Shown here one piece after another: positions 8,086-17,748 of a DNA stretch of 64,000 bases. Position numbers and translations under genes: made by a program. Source of the DNA: an uncultured Eubacteriales bacterium. GTDB taxonomy: Bacteria; Bacillota; Clostridia; Oscillospirales; Acutalibacteraceae. The stretch covers positions 124,001-188,000 of the forward strand of contig CAKSIH010000001.1 in assembly GCA_934462705.1 (NCBI GenBank), in the 5' to 3' direction. The notes beneath the pieces were generated by a model that was given only the letters and a program-made list of their open reading frames with translations, was not told the DNA's origin and made no database searches. How positions within the stretch are numbered: the first letter of the stretch is position 1; each line of letters starts with the position of its first letter.

Positions 8086-8117
8086 AAAAGCTCTCAGTTT
8101 TTTAACTGAGAGCTTTT
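8086..8117. terminator. Terminator between mtaB and nifU
   Basis: AAAAGCTCTCAGTT (8086-8099) pairs perfectly with AACTGAGAGCTTTT (8104-8117) around a four-T loop. A-runs and T-runs on both sides allow it to end both convergent genes. Confidence 0.85.
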
Positions 8118-8118
8118 T

Positions 8119-8553
8119 CTATTTATGACAGCCATGAGAATCACAGCAATTGGGTATTTCTCCGACAAACGGAGTGGGATCTATACCTTGCCTTGTGTAA
8201 TAATCGGCAATTGCACTTTTTATAGCTTGCTCCGCAAGAACTGAGCAGTGAACTTTTACTGGTGGCAATCCATCAAGAGCGTCCATAACAGCTTTATTTG
8301 TAAGCTTCAAAGCATCATCAATGGTTTTGCCTTTTACCATTTCTGTTGCCATAGAGCTGGTTGCAATTGCAGCGCCGCAGCCAAATGTTTTAAACTTTAC
8401 GTCTGCAATAATTCCATTTTCAACTTTTATATACATTTTCATTATATCGCCACATTTAGGGTTACCAACTTCACCAATACCATTGGCATCTGTCAATTCC
8501 CCAACATTACGAGGATTTGAGAAATGATCCATAACTTTATCACTATATAACAT
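8119..8553 (-). CDS. nifU: Fe-S cluster scaffold protein NifU/IscU
   Basis: This scaffold accepts sulfur from the cysteine desulfurase encoded just upstream and assembles Fe-S clusters. The 144-residue protein has the three conserved cluster cysteines: G-N-P-K-C-G-D, T-F-G-C-G-A-A and V-H-C-S. It is a single NifU N-terminal domain without the C-terminal Nfu part, and ends in a Cys/His-rich tail (C-C-D-S-H-G-C-H) that could bind metal. The ATG at 8553 (M-L-Y-S-D-K) is chosen because AGGTGA lies just before it and the longer frame would overlap the desulfurase gene. Gap to that gene is 28 bases, so one operon. Confidence 0.93.
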   Translation of the reverse strand: MLYSDKVMDHFSNPRNVGELTDANGIGEVGNPKCGDIMKMYIKVENGIIADVKFKTFGCGAAIATSSMATEMVKGKTIDDALKLTNKAVMDALDGLPPVKVHCSVLAEQAIKSAIADYYTRQGIDPTPFVGEIPNCCDSHGCHK

Positions 8554-8581
8554 TATTTCACCTACTTTTTTTAAATGATTT

Positions 8582-9760
8582 TTATTTATTTGCAATTATA
8601 TTTTCCCACAAAGGAGACATATTGCGAAGATTTTCGATTATTGGAGGAAGGACGCTTAAAATGTAATCGATGTCTTCGGTTGTGTTAACATCACTTAAAC
8701 TAAGCCTTAACGAGCCATGAGCAATTTCATGTGGTAGACCTATTGCTAAAAGAACATGGCTTGGGTCAAGAGAACCGGAAGTACAAGCAGAGCCGGAAGA
8801 AGCACAAATTCCTTTTGCATCAAGCATTAATAAAAGAGACTCCCCTTCAATGCCGCTAAAGCTGATGTTCACGTTTCCCGGAAGGCGCTGGGTTCTATCA
8901 CCGTTTAGTCTAGTGTAAGGGATTTTTAAAAGTTCATCGATAAGCCTATCTCGCATTGTTTTAACCCTTTCAACGCGGGCGTCCATGTCTGAGTATGCAT
9001 CAGAAAGAGCAACGCTTAGTCCAATAATCCCGGCGACATTTTCAGTACCAGCTCGGTGCCTTTTTTCTTGAGCACCACCTTCTATTAAGTTTTGCAATTT
9101 TACACCTTTTCTAATATAAAGTGCACCGACTCCCTTAGGCCCATGAAATTTATGCCCAGATAAAGAAAGCAAGTCAATATTTTGTGCTTTAACATCTATA
9201 TGGACATTACCAACAGCTTGAACAGCGTCAGTGTGAAACAGAACCTTCATATCTTTGCAGATTTTACCTATATCAGATATAGGCTGAATAGTCCCAATTT
9301 CATTGTTTGCATACATTATGGAGACGAGTGCAGTATCAGGTCGAATTGAATTTTTAACATCATCAGGCTTCACAATTCCATTTTCATAAACATCAAGATA
9401 AGTAACACTAAAGCCTTCTTTTTCAAGCGCTTGCATGGTATGCAGTACAGCGTGATGTTCAAATTTACTGGTAATCAGGTGTTTTTTACCCTTTTTTGCA
9501 AGCTCGTGTGCAATACCTTTTATGGCCCAGTTATCAGATTCACTTCCACAGGAAGTAAAAAAGATTTCATCTGATTCAGCGTTAAAATAAGTAGCAATGT
9601 TAGCTCGAGCTTCTTCTACAGCTTTTTTTGCTTCTCTGCCTACCGAGTACACACTAGAGGGGTTTCCAAAAGATTTTTCGTAATATGGCAGCATAGCATC
9701 TACAACATTTCTAGAAACAGAGGTTGTTGCAGCGTTATCTGCGTAAACTGTTTTTATCAT
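8582..9760 (-). CDS. nifS: Cysteine desulfurase NifS/IscS
   Basis: A pyridoxal-phosphate enzyme that takes sulfur from cysteine for Fe-S clusters and tRNA thiolation. The 392-residue protein starts M-I-K-T-V-Y-A-D-N-A-A-T-T, with the PLP lysine in S-G-H-K-F-H-G-P-K-G and the persulfide-forming Cys in S-S-G-S-A-C-T-S-G, as in group I desulfurases. The internal ATG at 9760 has AAGGTGA at proper spacing and is preferred over the frame start at 9787. The partner scaffold follows directly. No iscR-type regulator is nearby. Confidence 0.95.
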   Translation of the reverse strand: MIKTVYADNAATTSVSRNVVDAMLPYYEKSFGNPSSVYSVGREAKKAVEEARANIATYFNAESDEIFFTSCGSESDNWAIKGIAHELAKKGKKHLITSKFEHHAVLHTMQALEKEGFSVTYLDVYENGIVKPDDVKNSIRPDTALVSIMYANNEIGTIQPISDIGKICKDMKVLFHTDAVQAVGNVHIDVKAQNIDLLSLSGHKFHGPKGVGALYIRKGVKLQNLIEGGAQEKRHRAGTENVAGIIGLSVALSDAYSDMDARVERVKTMRDRLIDELLKIPYTRLNGDRTQRLPGNVNISFSGIEGESLLLMLDAKGICASSGSACTSGSLDPSHVLLAIGLPHEIAHGSLRLSLSDVNTTEDIDYILSVLPPIIENLRNMSPLWENIIANK

Positions 9761-9801
9761 TAAAGTCACCTTCATAAAATAATTCAAATTTGTACATAAT
9801 C

Positions 9802-9830
9802 ATTATATTCCATGTTATGGTTGTTTGCAA
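9802..9830 (-). promoter_or_regulatory. Sigma-A promoter for nifS-nifU
   Basis: On the minus strand TTGCAA (9830-9825) is followed after exactly 17 bases by TATAAT (9807-9802), about 40 bases before the nifS start. Confidence 0.75.
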
Positions 9831-9838
9831 TATTTGCA

Positions 9839-10279
9839 TTAGAGAGTTGCGTTTAAGGCCGCGTTTACAGCAAGCCTGTCACAGCGTTCATTTTCAGGAT
9901 GCCCATTATGTCCACGAACCCAGATAAATTTTACATTATGCTTGTCTAAAACTAGTAGTAGTTTTTCCCATAAATCCTTATTTAATGCCGGCTCTTTTTT
10001 TGTACGCATCCAATTATTTTTCTGCCATTTTTCAGCCCAACCCTTGGTAATTGAATTGCATACATATTGGGAATCTGTGTACAATATAATATCGCAGGGT
10101 TCTTTAAGGGCAGAAAGAGCTTCTATAACAGCAGTTAGTTCCATTCTATTATTTGTAGTTTCTGCAAAGCCCCCAGAAAGCTCTTTTTCAGTACCGTTAT
10201 AGCGTAATATAGCGCCCCACCCGCCTGGGCCTGGATTTCCTTTACAAGCACCATCTGTGAATATTTCTACTTTTTTCAT
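9839..10279 (-). CDS. rnhA: Ribonuclease HI
   Basis: Cuts the RNA strand of RNA-DNA hybrids. The 146-residue protein has the catalytic carboxylates in I-F-T-D-G-A-C-K-G-N-P-G (first Asp), M-E-L-T-A-V (Glu), Y-T-D-S-Q-Y-V (second Asp) and the late N-E-R-C-D (final Asp), plus the W-V-R-G-H-N-G-H-P-E-N loop His. The length is normal for the bacterial type I enzyme, with no hybrid-binding domain. Monocistronic on the minus strand, divergent from rnjA. Confidence 0.95.
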   Translation of the reverse strand: MKKVEIFTDGACKGNPGPGGWGAILRYNGTEKELSGGFAETTNNRMELTAVIEALSALKEPCDIILYTDSQYVCNSITKGWAEKWQKNNWMRTKKEPALNKDLWEKLLLVLDKHNVKFIWVRGHNGHPENERCDRLAVNAALNATL

Positions 10280-10605
10280 AATGCACCTACTTTCCAGATG
10301 AACATATTAATTATATCATTTATTTTATATATATCAATAAAGAAATCTGCCCTTTTATTATATTTTAGCGATTATCACCTTTTAATATTGATTTAATTGG
10401 GATGATTATTCGACTTGACATTTGGCTATGAAAAGTGATAGAATAAAAATAATGATTGTGTTCGGTTTTTATAATAAAATTTTGAAGATATATGCAGAAA
10501 AAATATTTTTATAGAAGTTAATTTTATAAAATTGTTTAACTCGGCACCGTTGCGAGAAAAACTCAGTGCATACCTTTTAAAGTAATAATCAATGGAGGTC
10601 TTTTT
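10280..10605. other. Divergent intergenic region rnhA-rnjA with rnjA promoter
   Basis: This 326-base gap has a sigma-A promoter for rnjA: TTGACA (10415-10420), 18 bases, TAGAAT (10439-10444). The rnjA leader is then about 155 bases long and AT-rich. I found no strong hairpin or recognisable riboswitch in it, and no small reading frame with a ribosome binding site. Confidence 0.55.
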
Positions 10606-12513
10606 GTGATCAAAGGAAAAAATGTAGAAACAGAAAATAAAGGGAAAATACAAGCAAAGCAAGGGGAAGCTGCTAATTCAAAAAAAATAGCTTCCAGAGG
10701 TTCTAGACTCTCTAAGAGTAGTACAAAGAAAACAAAAAATACGGAATCAGTGTTAGATGAAAACACTAAAAAAAATACAAATTGGAATAACAAAGGCTAT
10801 AGAAAAAAAAATACACAACCAAATTCAAAAAATCCTAAGAGAGGCCAGCAAAAACTGCCATCAATAAAAGTTTCATTTTTAGGTGGGCTTAATGAAATAG
10901 GAAAAAATATAACACTTTTTGAGTGCAATGATGACATGTTTATTCTTGACTGTGGTATGGCTTTTCCAGACTCTGATATGCTGGGAGTAGACTTAGTAAT
11001 TCCGGATTTTACTTATGTAGAGAAAAATTTTGATAAAATAAAGGGTATAGTTTTAACCCACGGCCATGAAGATCATATAGGCTCTTTGCCATATCTTTTA
11101 AGAAAAGTAAATATACCTATGTATGGAACATCGCTTACAATAGGTTTAGTTGAGAGCAAACTTAAAGAACACAGTCTTTATGATAAAGCAAAGTTAAATG
11201 TTATTAAAGCAGGGCAAACTATCAAAATTGGGTGCATGAAAATTGAATTTATTCATGTTAACCATTCAATTCCTGATGCAATTGGTATAGCAATACATTC
11301 TCCTGCTGGAACAATAGTTCATACCGGTGATTTTAAAGTAGATTTTACACCGAACCAAGGAAAAACAATTGATTTGGGCTCCTTTGCAAGGTTGGGAAAT
11401 GAAGGTGTTTTGGCACTTATGGCAGACTCTACAAATGCTGAAAGACCTGGATATACGCTGACAGAACAAAAAGTTAGCGCATCTTTCGATACGCTGTTTA
11501 AACGCGCAGAGAAGGAAAGGATAATTATAGCATCCTTTGCATCAAATATAGGCAGGATACAGCAAATAATTAACTGCGCTGTAAAATATGGACGCAAAGT
11601 TGCCTTTTCAGGTCGTAGTATGATAAATTATATAACTATAGCTGATGAATTGGGATTTTTAGATATTCCAAAAGGTGTTATAATTGATATAGATTTACTT
11701 AGCAGATACCCGAAAGAGCAAGTTGTATTGCTCACAACAGGAAGCCAGGGGGAACCTATGTCAGCACTGTCTAGAATGGCTTATTCAGATCATAGAAAAG
11801 TAGAGGTCGGCCCTGGTGACTTTATAATCATTTCTGCGAATCCTATTCCTGGAAATGAAAAGATGGTAGGGTCTGTCATAAATGAACTTATGAAGCACGG
11901 TTGTACGGTTGTGTACGAATCTATGTATGATGTTCATGTTTCTGGTCATGCTTGCCAAGAAGAACTTAAGCTTATGCAGAGCCTTGTAAAGCCTAAATAT
12001 TTTATTCCTGTACATGGTGAGCAGAAACACTTGATACGTCATGCTGAAGTTGCAGAAAAAATGGGGATAGATAGATCACGAATTTTTGTAGGTGACATTG
12101 GAGATCAAATAGAAATAAATCGAGATTATATTAAACATTTAGGTAAGGTTCCTGCAGGAAGAGTGTTCGTTGATGGCTTGGGGATTGGAGATGTAGGTAA
12201 TATAGTCCTTCGGGATAGAAAACATTTAGCTCAGGATGGATTGATTGTTGTTGTCTGTACGATGGACTCTGCATCGGGTCAAATTGTTTCCGGCCCAGAT
12301 ATAGTGTCAAGAGGGTTCGTATATGTGAGAGAATCGGAGCCACTGATGGGTAGCGCAAAAAAAATGGTGGTTGAAGTTTTGGGAAAATGTCGGGAAGAAG
12401 GAATAAAAGAATGGGGAGCATTGAAATCAAGGATAAAAGATGAGCTTTCAAGATTGTTTTATGACCAAACTAAAAGAAGCCCGATGATTTTACCGATAAT
12501 TATGGAAATTTAA
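10606..12513 (+). CDS. rnjA: Ribonuclease J
   Basis: A metallo-beta-lactamase/beta-CASP nuclease with 5-prime exonuclease and endonuclease activity in mRNA decay and rRNA maturation. Residues 1-85 form a Lys/Asn/Ser-rich low-complexity extension not usual in RNase J. The core then follows: G-L-N-E-I-G-K-N, the zinc motif T-H-G-H-E-D-H-I-G, the late H-T-G-D-F-K and the beta-CASP domain with T-T-G-S-Q-G-E-P and S-G-H-A. Start is GTG at 10606 behind GGAGG. It begins a plus-strand run with gdpP, rplI and dnaB. The extension could bind RNA or partners (inference). Confidence 0.93.
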   Translation: MIKGKNVETENKGKIQAKQGEAANSKKIASRGSRLSKSSTKKTKNTESVLDENTKKNTNWNNKGYRKKNTQPNSKNPKRGQQKLPSIKVSFLGGLNEIGKNITLFECNDDMFILDCGMAFPDSDMLGVDLVIPDFTYVEKNFDKIKGIVLTHGHEDHIGSLPYLLRKVNIPMYGTSLTIGLVESKLKEHSLYDKAKLNVIKAGQTIKIGCMKIEFIHVNHSIPDAIGIAIHSPAGTIVHTGDFKVDFTPNQGKTIDLGSFARLGNEGVLALMADSTNAERPGYTLTEQKVSASFDTLFKRAEKERIIIASFASNIGRIQQIINCAVKYGRKVAFSGRSMINYITIADELGFLDIPKGVIIDIDLLSRYPKEQVVLLTTGSQGEPMSALSRMAYSDHRKVEVGPGDFIIISANPIPGNEKMVGSVINELMKHGCTVVYESMYDVHVSGHACQEELKLMQSLVKPKYFIPVHGEQKHLIRHAEVAEKMGIDRSRIFVGDIGDQIEINRDYIKHLGKVPAGRVFVDGLGIGDVGNIVLRDRKHLAQDGLIVVVCTMDSASGQIVSGPDIVSRGFVYVRESEPLMGSAKKMVVEVLGKCREEGIKEWGALKSRIKDELSRLFYDQTKRSPMILPIIMEI

Positions 12514-12544
12514 AAGTTTAAAGTAAAAAGGGGGATAGGCACAT

Positions 12545-14551
12545 GTGCAAGGATTAGCTTTTGAGGTTAGTCTATTGCAGTGTGCTGCTTTTTTGAAAAA
12601 TACTTTTTTAAAGTCAGCTTTTTTTATTTTGGCAATAATCATATTTGCTTTGGCAGTTTGGAGTTTTACAATTAATAAGTATATTTTTCTCATGCTAATC
12701 CTCTTGTCTTTGGGAATTTTTTTCCTTGCTATGCTTAACGATTCAAGAACTAAAGGTACAAGCAAAAAGCTTTTGAAAGATTCTGCACTTATGTATTTTA
12801 CACTTAACAAAAACTCCATTGAGAATATTTTTTTCCCAATATGTATTGTAAAAGATGGATTCATTGTTTGTGCAAACACCCTTTTTAAAAACAATATTTG
12901 TCAAAGTAAGGACTGTGAGGGTGTTAAGCTCGATAGCCTGTTTTCGCAAAGAACTGTTGAAAATATAAATACGCATAATTTTATAACAGAGAATATTAAT
13001 GACAGGAAATACGAAATTTTTACCATAGGCCAAGATGATTTTTCGTTAATCTGTTTTCGAGAATGTCTAAATAATGAAATAAGGCCTATGAAGAATAATT
13101 ATAAATTTAGCATAGGGATGATTGTATTTGATAACAAAGAAGAAATTTTAAGGGAGAGCAGTGAGGAAGAAAATTCAAAGGTAATATCGCAATTAGAACA
13201 AAAACTTCAAAGGTGGATATCAAGTACCTCTGGATTTTTAAAGAAACTTAGTGATAATAAATACTTAGCATTAATTGAAGAAAAAGATTTGAAAGTTTTT
13301 ATCAATGATAAATTTGGAATATTGGAAGAAATACGAGAAATAAGGCTTGATGATAATAAGGTAGCAACAATCTCAGCCGGGTTTAGCAAGGGGGCCTCGA
13401 CTTTTAAAGATGGAGAACAATGGGCCAAAAACGCTTTAAGCATGGCCCTCGGCAGAGGCGGTGACCAGGTTGTAGTAAAGAATAATAAATCGTATGATTT
13501 TTTTGGTGGAGTTTCCAAAGGGACAGAGAAGCTTGATAAAGTAAGAACAAGGGTGATAGCAAATACACTTGTTGAGCATATAAAAATGAGCGATTGTGTA
13601 CTTATAATGGGGCACAAATATTCGGATCTTGACAGTGTAGGAGCATGTGTTGGCATGTGGAGTGCGATATCGAAAGGCCGAAAGAAACCATCTTATATTA
13701 TAATTAATAAAGATATGACGTTGGCACCTGCTTTAGTAAAAACTATAGAGAACTCTAGCGAGGAAGAGATTTTTATAAATGAGGAAATGGCTGCAGATTT
13801 AATTACAGATAAAACACTTTTGATTATTATGGATACACACTCCGCTCATTTTGTTGAAAGCGAGGAAATTTATAATAGAAGCAAGAAAACGGTTGTTATT
13901 GATCATCATAGAATGATGGTTAATCATATTAAAGATGCAATTGTATTTTTCCATGAACCGATTGCGTCATCAGCGTCAGAGATGGTAACAGAGCTGGTAC
14001 AATATATGGGACCTTGTACTTTAAATAATTTTGAAGCACAGGCTTTACTGGCTGGGATTATGTTGGATACTAAAAATTTTGTGTTAAAAACAGGTGTTAG
14101 AACTTTTGAAGCAGCAGCTTTTCTAAGAAAGAAAGGTGCAGACACGGTTGCAGTAAAAAGGCTTTTTTCTAATTCTATAAATACGTATAAAGAAAAATCA
14201 CACCTTGTGTCATCAGCAGAAATTTTTAACAATTGTGCGGTGGTTTTGGCACCTAAAGAGTTGCCGGATATGAAATTGGCAGCAGTTCAGGCTGCAGATG
14301 AACTTTTAGAAATAGAGGATGTGAGAGCATCTTTTGTCATATATCCGGAAGGAGAGTCTGTAAGTATATCGGCAAGGTCAATGGGAGATGTAAACGTACA
14401 GGTTCTAATGGAAAAGCTTGGTGGTGGGGGGCATCAAACTATGGCTGGTGCAAAGATAGAAGATCAGACACTCTCGAAGGTTAGAGAAATGGTTATAGAT
14501 ATTATTACCAACACAAAAATAAATGTTGGAAATGAAAATTTGAAAGGATGA
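12545..14551 (+). CDS. gdpP: Cyclic-di-AMP phosphodiesterase GdpP
   Basis: A membrane-bound DHH/DHHA1 phosphodiesterase that degrades c-di-AMP, the messenger controlling potassium, osmolyte and wall homeostasis. The 668-residue protein has two N-terminal membrane helices (about 18-60), a PAS-like region, a degenerate GGDEF domain, and the DHH domain with G-H-K-Y-S-D-L-D-S-V-G and D-H-H at 453-455, then DHHA1 with G-G-G-G-H-Q-T-M-A-G. The GTG at 12545 is the only good start; an ATG two bases earlier is in a dead frame. gdpP-rplI-dnaB is a conserved Firmicute order. Confidence 0.93.
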   Translation: MQGLAFEVSLLQCAAFLKNTFLKSAFFILAIIIFALAVWSFTINKYIFLMLILLSLGIFFLAMLNDSRTKGTSKKLLKDSALMYFTLNKNSIENIFFPICIVKDGFIVCANTLFKNNICQSKDCEGVKLDSLFSQRTVENINTHNFITENINDRKYEIFTIGQDDFSLICFRECLNNEIRPMKNNYKFSIGMIVFDNKEEILRESSEEENSKVISQLEQKLQRWISSTSGFLKKLSDNKYLALIEEKDLKVFINDKFGILEEIREIRLDDNKVATISAGFSKGASTFKDGEQWAKNALSMALGRGGDQVVVKNNKSYDFFGGVSKGTEKLDKVRTRVIANTLVEHIKMSDCVLIMGHKYSDLDSVGACVGMWSAISKGRKKPSYIIINKDMTLAPALVKTIENSSEEEIFINEEMAADLITDKTLLIIMDTHSAHFVESEEIYNRSKKTVVIDHHRMMVNHIKDAIVFFHEPIASSASEMVTELVQYMGPCTLNNFEAQALLAGIMLDTKNFVLKTGVRTFEAAAFLRKKGADTVAVKRLFSNSINTYKEKSHLVSSAEIFNNCAVVLAPKELPDMKLAAVQAADELLEIEDVRASFVIYPEGESVSISARSMGDVNVQVLMEKLGGGGHQTMAGAKIEDQTLSKVREMVIDIITNTKINVGNENLKG

Positions 14552-14556
14552 TATAA

Positions 14557-15003
14557 ATGAAAGTTATATTGCTAGCTGATGTAAGGGGAAGCGGAAAAAA
14601 AGGAGATATCGTTAATGTAGCTGATGGGTACGCTAGGAATTGCTTATTACCTAAGAAGCTTGCGAAGGAAGCTACAAATCAAGCTTTAAGTGAACTTAAA
14701 AATGAGCAGGCATCAAAACAACATAAAATTGATGAAGAGATAAAAAGGGCAAAAGAAGCTGCAAACAAAATAGATGGTAAAACCGTACACATTTTTGCAA
14801 AAAGTGGTGAAGGTGGAAAACTTTTTGGATCTGTTACGGCAAAGGAGATATCCAGTGCACTTAAGGAAGCATATGGGGTTAGCGTAGATAAGAGGAAAAT
14901 AAACATTGGTATGGAAATAAAGGCTTTTGGAAGTTATAACTGCGAGATAAAACTTTACTCAGGCATATGTGCTAAAGTTACAGTTATGGTAGGGGAAAAA
15001 TAA
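14557..15003 (+). CDS. rplI: 50S ribosomal protein bL9
   Basis: bL9 binds 23S rRNA at the base of the L1 stalk and helps keep the reading frame. Its 148 residues include the typical N-terminal domain (M-K-V-I-L-L-A-D-V-R-G-S-G-K-K-G-D, then Y-A-R-N-C-L-L-P-K), the long connecting helix (about 41-75) rich in Lys, Glu and Ala, and the C-terminal domain with G-K-L-F-G-S-V-T. Five bases separate it from gdpP and two from dnaB, so they are translated from one message. Confidence 0.97.
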   Translation: MKVILLADVRGSGKKGDIVNVADGYARNCLLPKKLAKEATNQALSELKNEQASKQHKIDEEIKRAKEAANKIDGKTVHIFAKSGEGGKLFGSVTAKEISSALKEAYGVSVDKRKINIGMEIKAFGSYNCEIKLYSGICAKVTVMVGEK

Positions 15004-15005
15004 AA

Positions 15006-16379
15006 ATGTCGGAATTTAAAGTTACGACAGGTTACGATGGCTTAAATTTGCCGTTTAGTTCAGAAGCAGAGCAATCGGTTTTAGGAGCAATATTACTTGA
15101 TTCGCAGTGCTTAAACCAGGTTGCAGAGATTCTTCCCAAACCTGAATATTTTCATCTTTCAAACCATAGATTAATATATTCGGCTATGCTTGAAATGTTC
15201 ACCTTAGGGCAACCGATAGATTTTATTACCGTACTTGAGAAATTAAAGAAAGAAACTTCATTTGATGAAGTCAATGGAAAAACATATTTGCTTCAGCTTG
15301 CACAAATTGTTCCCTCAATTCAAAATGTTGAAAATTATGCAAAGATAGTTCGTGACAGCTATGATGTAAGAACTTTAATGATGGTTGCAAGAGATATAAT
15401 AGAAGATGCGTCAAACGGGTTAAATGAGGCATCTGTTTTGCTTGATTCGGCAGAGCAAAAGATTTTTGATATAAGACGTGGCAAAAATATGCAAGGCCTA
15501 GTTAGGATAAATGAAACCCTGATAGAAACTTTTGACAAGCTTGACATTTTAAACTCGGAGGATAAATCACAATATCAAGGAGTATCAACAGGAATTAGAG
15601 ATTTAGATACAACTTTGACAGGACTTAATAAATCGGATTTAATTTTATTAGCAGCAAGACCTGGTATGGGAAAAACTAGCTTTGCTTTAAATATAGCGAG
15701 AAGTGTTGCTGTAAGGGAAAAAAAGAAGGTTGCATTTTTTTCTCTTGAAATGACGAAGGAGCAGCTTACATCAAGACTTTTGTCAACGGAATCTTTGGTT
15801 CCAGCAATTAAATTAAAAACTGGGAAACTTGATGAAAATGAGTGGGTACGAATTATTGAGGCTGGGGATATTTTATCTAAAACAGAAATATATTTTGATG
15901 ATACTCCCGGGATAACTGTGCCAGAAATGAAAGCAAAACTTAGAAGACTAAAAAATGTTGATTTAGTTGTTATAGACTATTTGCAGCTTATGTCCGGAGG
16001 TCGGAGGATAGACAACAGGGTGCAAGAAATTTCTGAAATAACAAGGAACTTAAAGATAATGGCAAAGGAGATCAATGTTCCTGTGGTTACTCTATCTCAG
16101 CTATCTCGTGCTAGTGAACAAAGAAGTGATCATAGACCGGTTTTATCAGATTTGCGTGATTCGGGATCTATAGAGCAGGATGCAGACGTGGTTTTGTTTC
16201 TTTATAGGAATGATTATTATTCTGGTTCTGAAAATGAAGACGAAGATGATTATGATAAAAACGGCGGAGAGTGCATAATCGCAAAAAACCGTCACGGGGA
16301 AACGAGATCTGTACCACTTCATTGGCAAGGAGAGTTTATGCGCTTTACAGCTAAGGAGGGCGCAAGGCTTGAAAGATAA
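15006..16379 (+). CDS. dnaB: Replicative DNA helicase DnaB
   Basis: The hexameric ring helicase at the replication fork (called DnaC in Bacillus). The 457-residue protein has the N-terminal primase-interacting domain (S-E-A-E-Q-S-V-L-G-A-I-L-L-D), a linker, and the RecA-like domain with Walker A A-R-P-G-M-G-K-T-S and Walker B V-V-I-D-Y-L-Q-L-M. Near the end is R-D-S-G-S-I-E-Q-D-A-D-V-V with the Arg finger region. No intein interrupts it. tilS starts inside its last codons. Confidence 0.97.
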   Translation: MSEFKVTTGYDGLNLPFSSEAEQSVLGAILLDSQCLNQVAEILPKPEYFHLSNHRLIYSAMLEMFTLGQPIDFITVLEKLKKETSFDEVNGKTYLLQLAQIVPSIQNVENYAKIVRDSYDVRTLMMVARDIIEDASNGLNEASVLLDSAEQKIFDIRRGKNMQGLVRINETLIETFDKLDILNSEDKSQYQGVSTGIRDLDTTLTGLNKSDLILLAARPGMGKTSFALNIARSVAVREKKKVAFFSLEMTKEQLTSRLLSTESLVPAIKLKTGKLDENEWVRIIEAGDILSKTEIYFDDTPGITVPEMKAKLRRLKNVDLVVIDYLQLMSGGRRIDNRVQEISEITRNLKIMAKEINVPVVTLSQLSRASEQRSDHRPVLSDLRDSGSIEQDADVVLFLYRNDYYSGSENEDEDDYDKNGGECIIAKNRHGETRSVPLHWQGEFMRFTAKEGARLER

Positions 16380-17748
16380 CATTTGTGAAAAGATAAAAGT
16401 TAATATTGGTAAATACAAAATGATAAGTGCCGGAGATACCATAGTGATTGGTACCTCCGGAGGAGCTGACTCAATGGCGTTGTTAAAGTTTTTTATTGAT
16501 AGTAAAAACTTTTACAACATAAAAATTATAGCAGCACACATTAATCACTGCTTACGAGGCTGGGAATCCGATAGAGATGAGAATTTTGTTAGAGAATTTT
16601 GTGATAAAAGCAATATTGATTTACGGGTTTTAAAAACGGATGTAAGTAGCCTTGCGAATGAATCGGGTATGGGTATAGAGGAATGTGCAAGGCATGTGAG
16701 ATATAGTTTTTTTTATGAGTTGGCAAAAGAACCAAATTCCAAAATTGCAACAGCACATACGTTATCTGACAATGTGGAAACGGTTATTTTAAATTTGTCA
16801 AGGGGAGCAGGCCCAGCTGGACTAAGTGGAATACCGGCAGTTAGAGGTAAAATAATAAGACCGATACTCTGCTTAAAAAGAATAGAAACAGAAACTTTTT
16901 GCAAAGAAAACAACATTAGTTTTGTGACTGACAGTACTAATTTAAGCCGAAATTACTCAAGAAACAGGGTAAGGCTAGATGTAATACCGGTACTAAAAAA
17001 GTTGAATCCATCTTTAGAGAACTCCGTAAGTAGACTTATATTTACGCAGGAACAGGATAATAAATATTTTGAAGAACAAGTTGCTTCTTTACTAAATGAA
17101 TTGGAATGTGGAAAAGATGAATATTTGCTTGCAAAGGTTAATATTTTGCCATTTTCCCTTAAATCAAGGTTTGTTTTAAGGGCAGCGAATAGGTTTTTAG
17201 ATAAAAATTTAGAGTTTATCCATGTAATGCTAATTTTAGAAATGATGGCAAAAGGAAGCGGAAGTGTTAATTTTTCAGAAAATGCATATGCAGGAGTAAA
17301 AGGCAAGAAATTAATTTTTTATAATGGGCCAGAGAAAGTTAAGAGTATTGAAGAAAGTATTTTACCAATTAGGAGTTTACAAATAGGTAGCAAAAAAATA
17401 ATATTTAAGTTAATTGACAAAAAAGAATATGAAGAAAAATTAAAAATTCACAAATTGTTATTTATTAATGCAATTGATTATGATACAATAAATAATGGCA
17501 CTGTTATTAGAAATAGGCGCAGTGGAGATAAATTTTGCCGATATGGAAGAAATGTTACAAAAACGATTAAAAAACTTTTTAATGAAGAAAAAATTCCTAT
17601 TGAAAAAAGAGATAAAATTTTAATGCTGGCAAATGCCAGTAATATTCTCTGGATAGAGGGTCAAGGAGTGTCTTCTGAAGCAAAAGTTAAAGAAAGTACA
17701 AAAAAGGTAATACTTATTTTTGAGGAGGAAACTAATAATGCTCAATGA
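16369..17748 (+). CDS. tilS: tRNA(Ile)-lysidine synthetase TilS
   Basis: Converts the wobble C of tRNA-Ile(CAU) to lysidine with ATP and lysine, so that AUA is read as Ile. The 459-residue protein has the PP-loop S-G-G-A-D-S-M near residue 28 and a C-terminal TilS domain with N-R-R-S-G-D-K. The start is a TTG at 16369, 9 bases after AAGGAGG and overlapping the end of dnaB by 11 bases. tilS-hpt-ftsH is a classic Firmicute cluster. An essential gene in AUA-using bacteria. Confidence 0.95.
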   Translation: MKDNICEKIKVNIGKYKMISAGDTIVIGTSGGADSMALLKFFIDSKNFYNIKIIAAHINHCLRGWESDRDENFVREFCDKSNIDLRVLKTDVSSLANESGMGIEECARHVRYSFFYELAKEPNSKIATAHTLSDNVETVILNLSRGAGPAGLSGIPAVRGKIIRPILCLKRIETETFCKENNISFVTDSTNLSRNYSRNRVRLDVIPVLKKLNPSLENSVSRLIFTQEQDNKYFEEQVASLLNELECGKDEYLLAKVNILPFSLKSRFVLRAANRFLDKNLEFIHVMLILEMMAKGSGSVNFSENAYAGVKGKKLIFYNGPEKVKSIEESILPIRSLQIGSKKIIFKLIDKKEYEEKLKIHKLLFINAIDYDTINNGTVIRNRRSGDKFCRYGRNVTKTIKKLFNEEKIPIEKRDKILMLANASNILWIEGQGVSSEAKVKESTKKVILIFEEETNNAQ

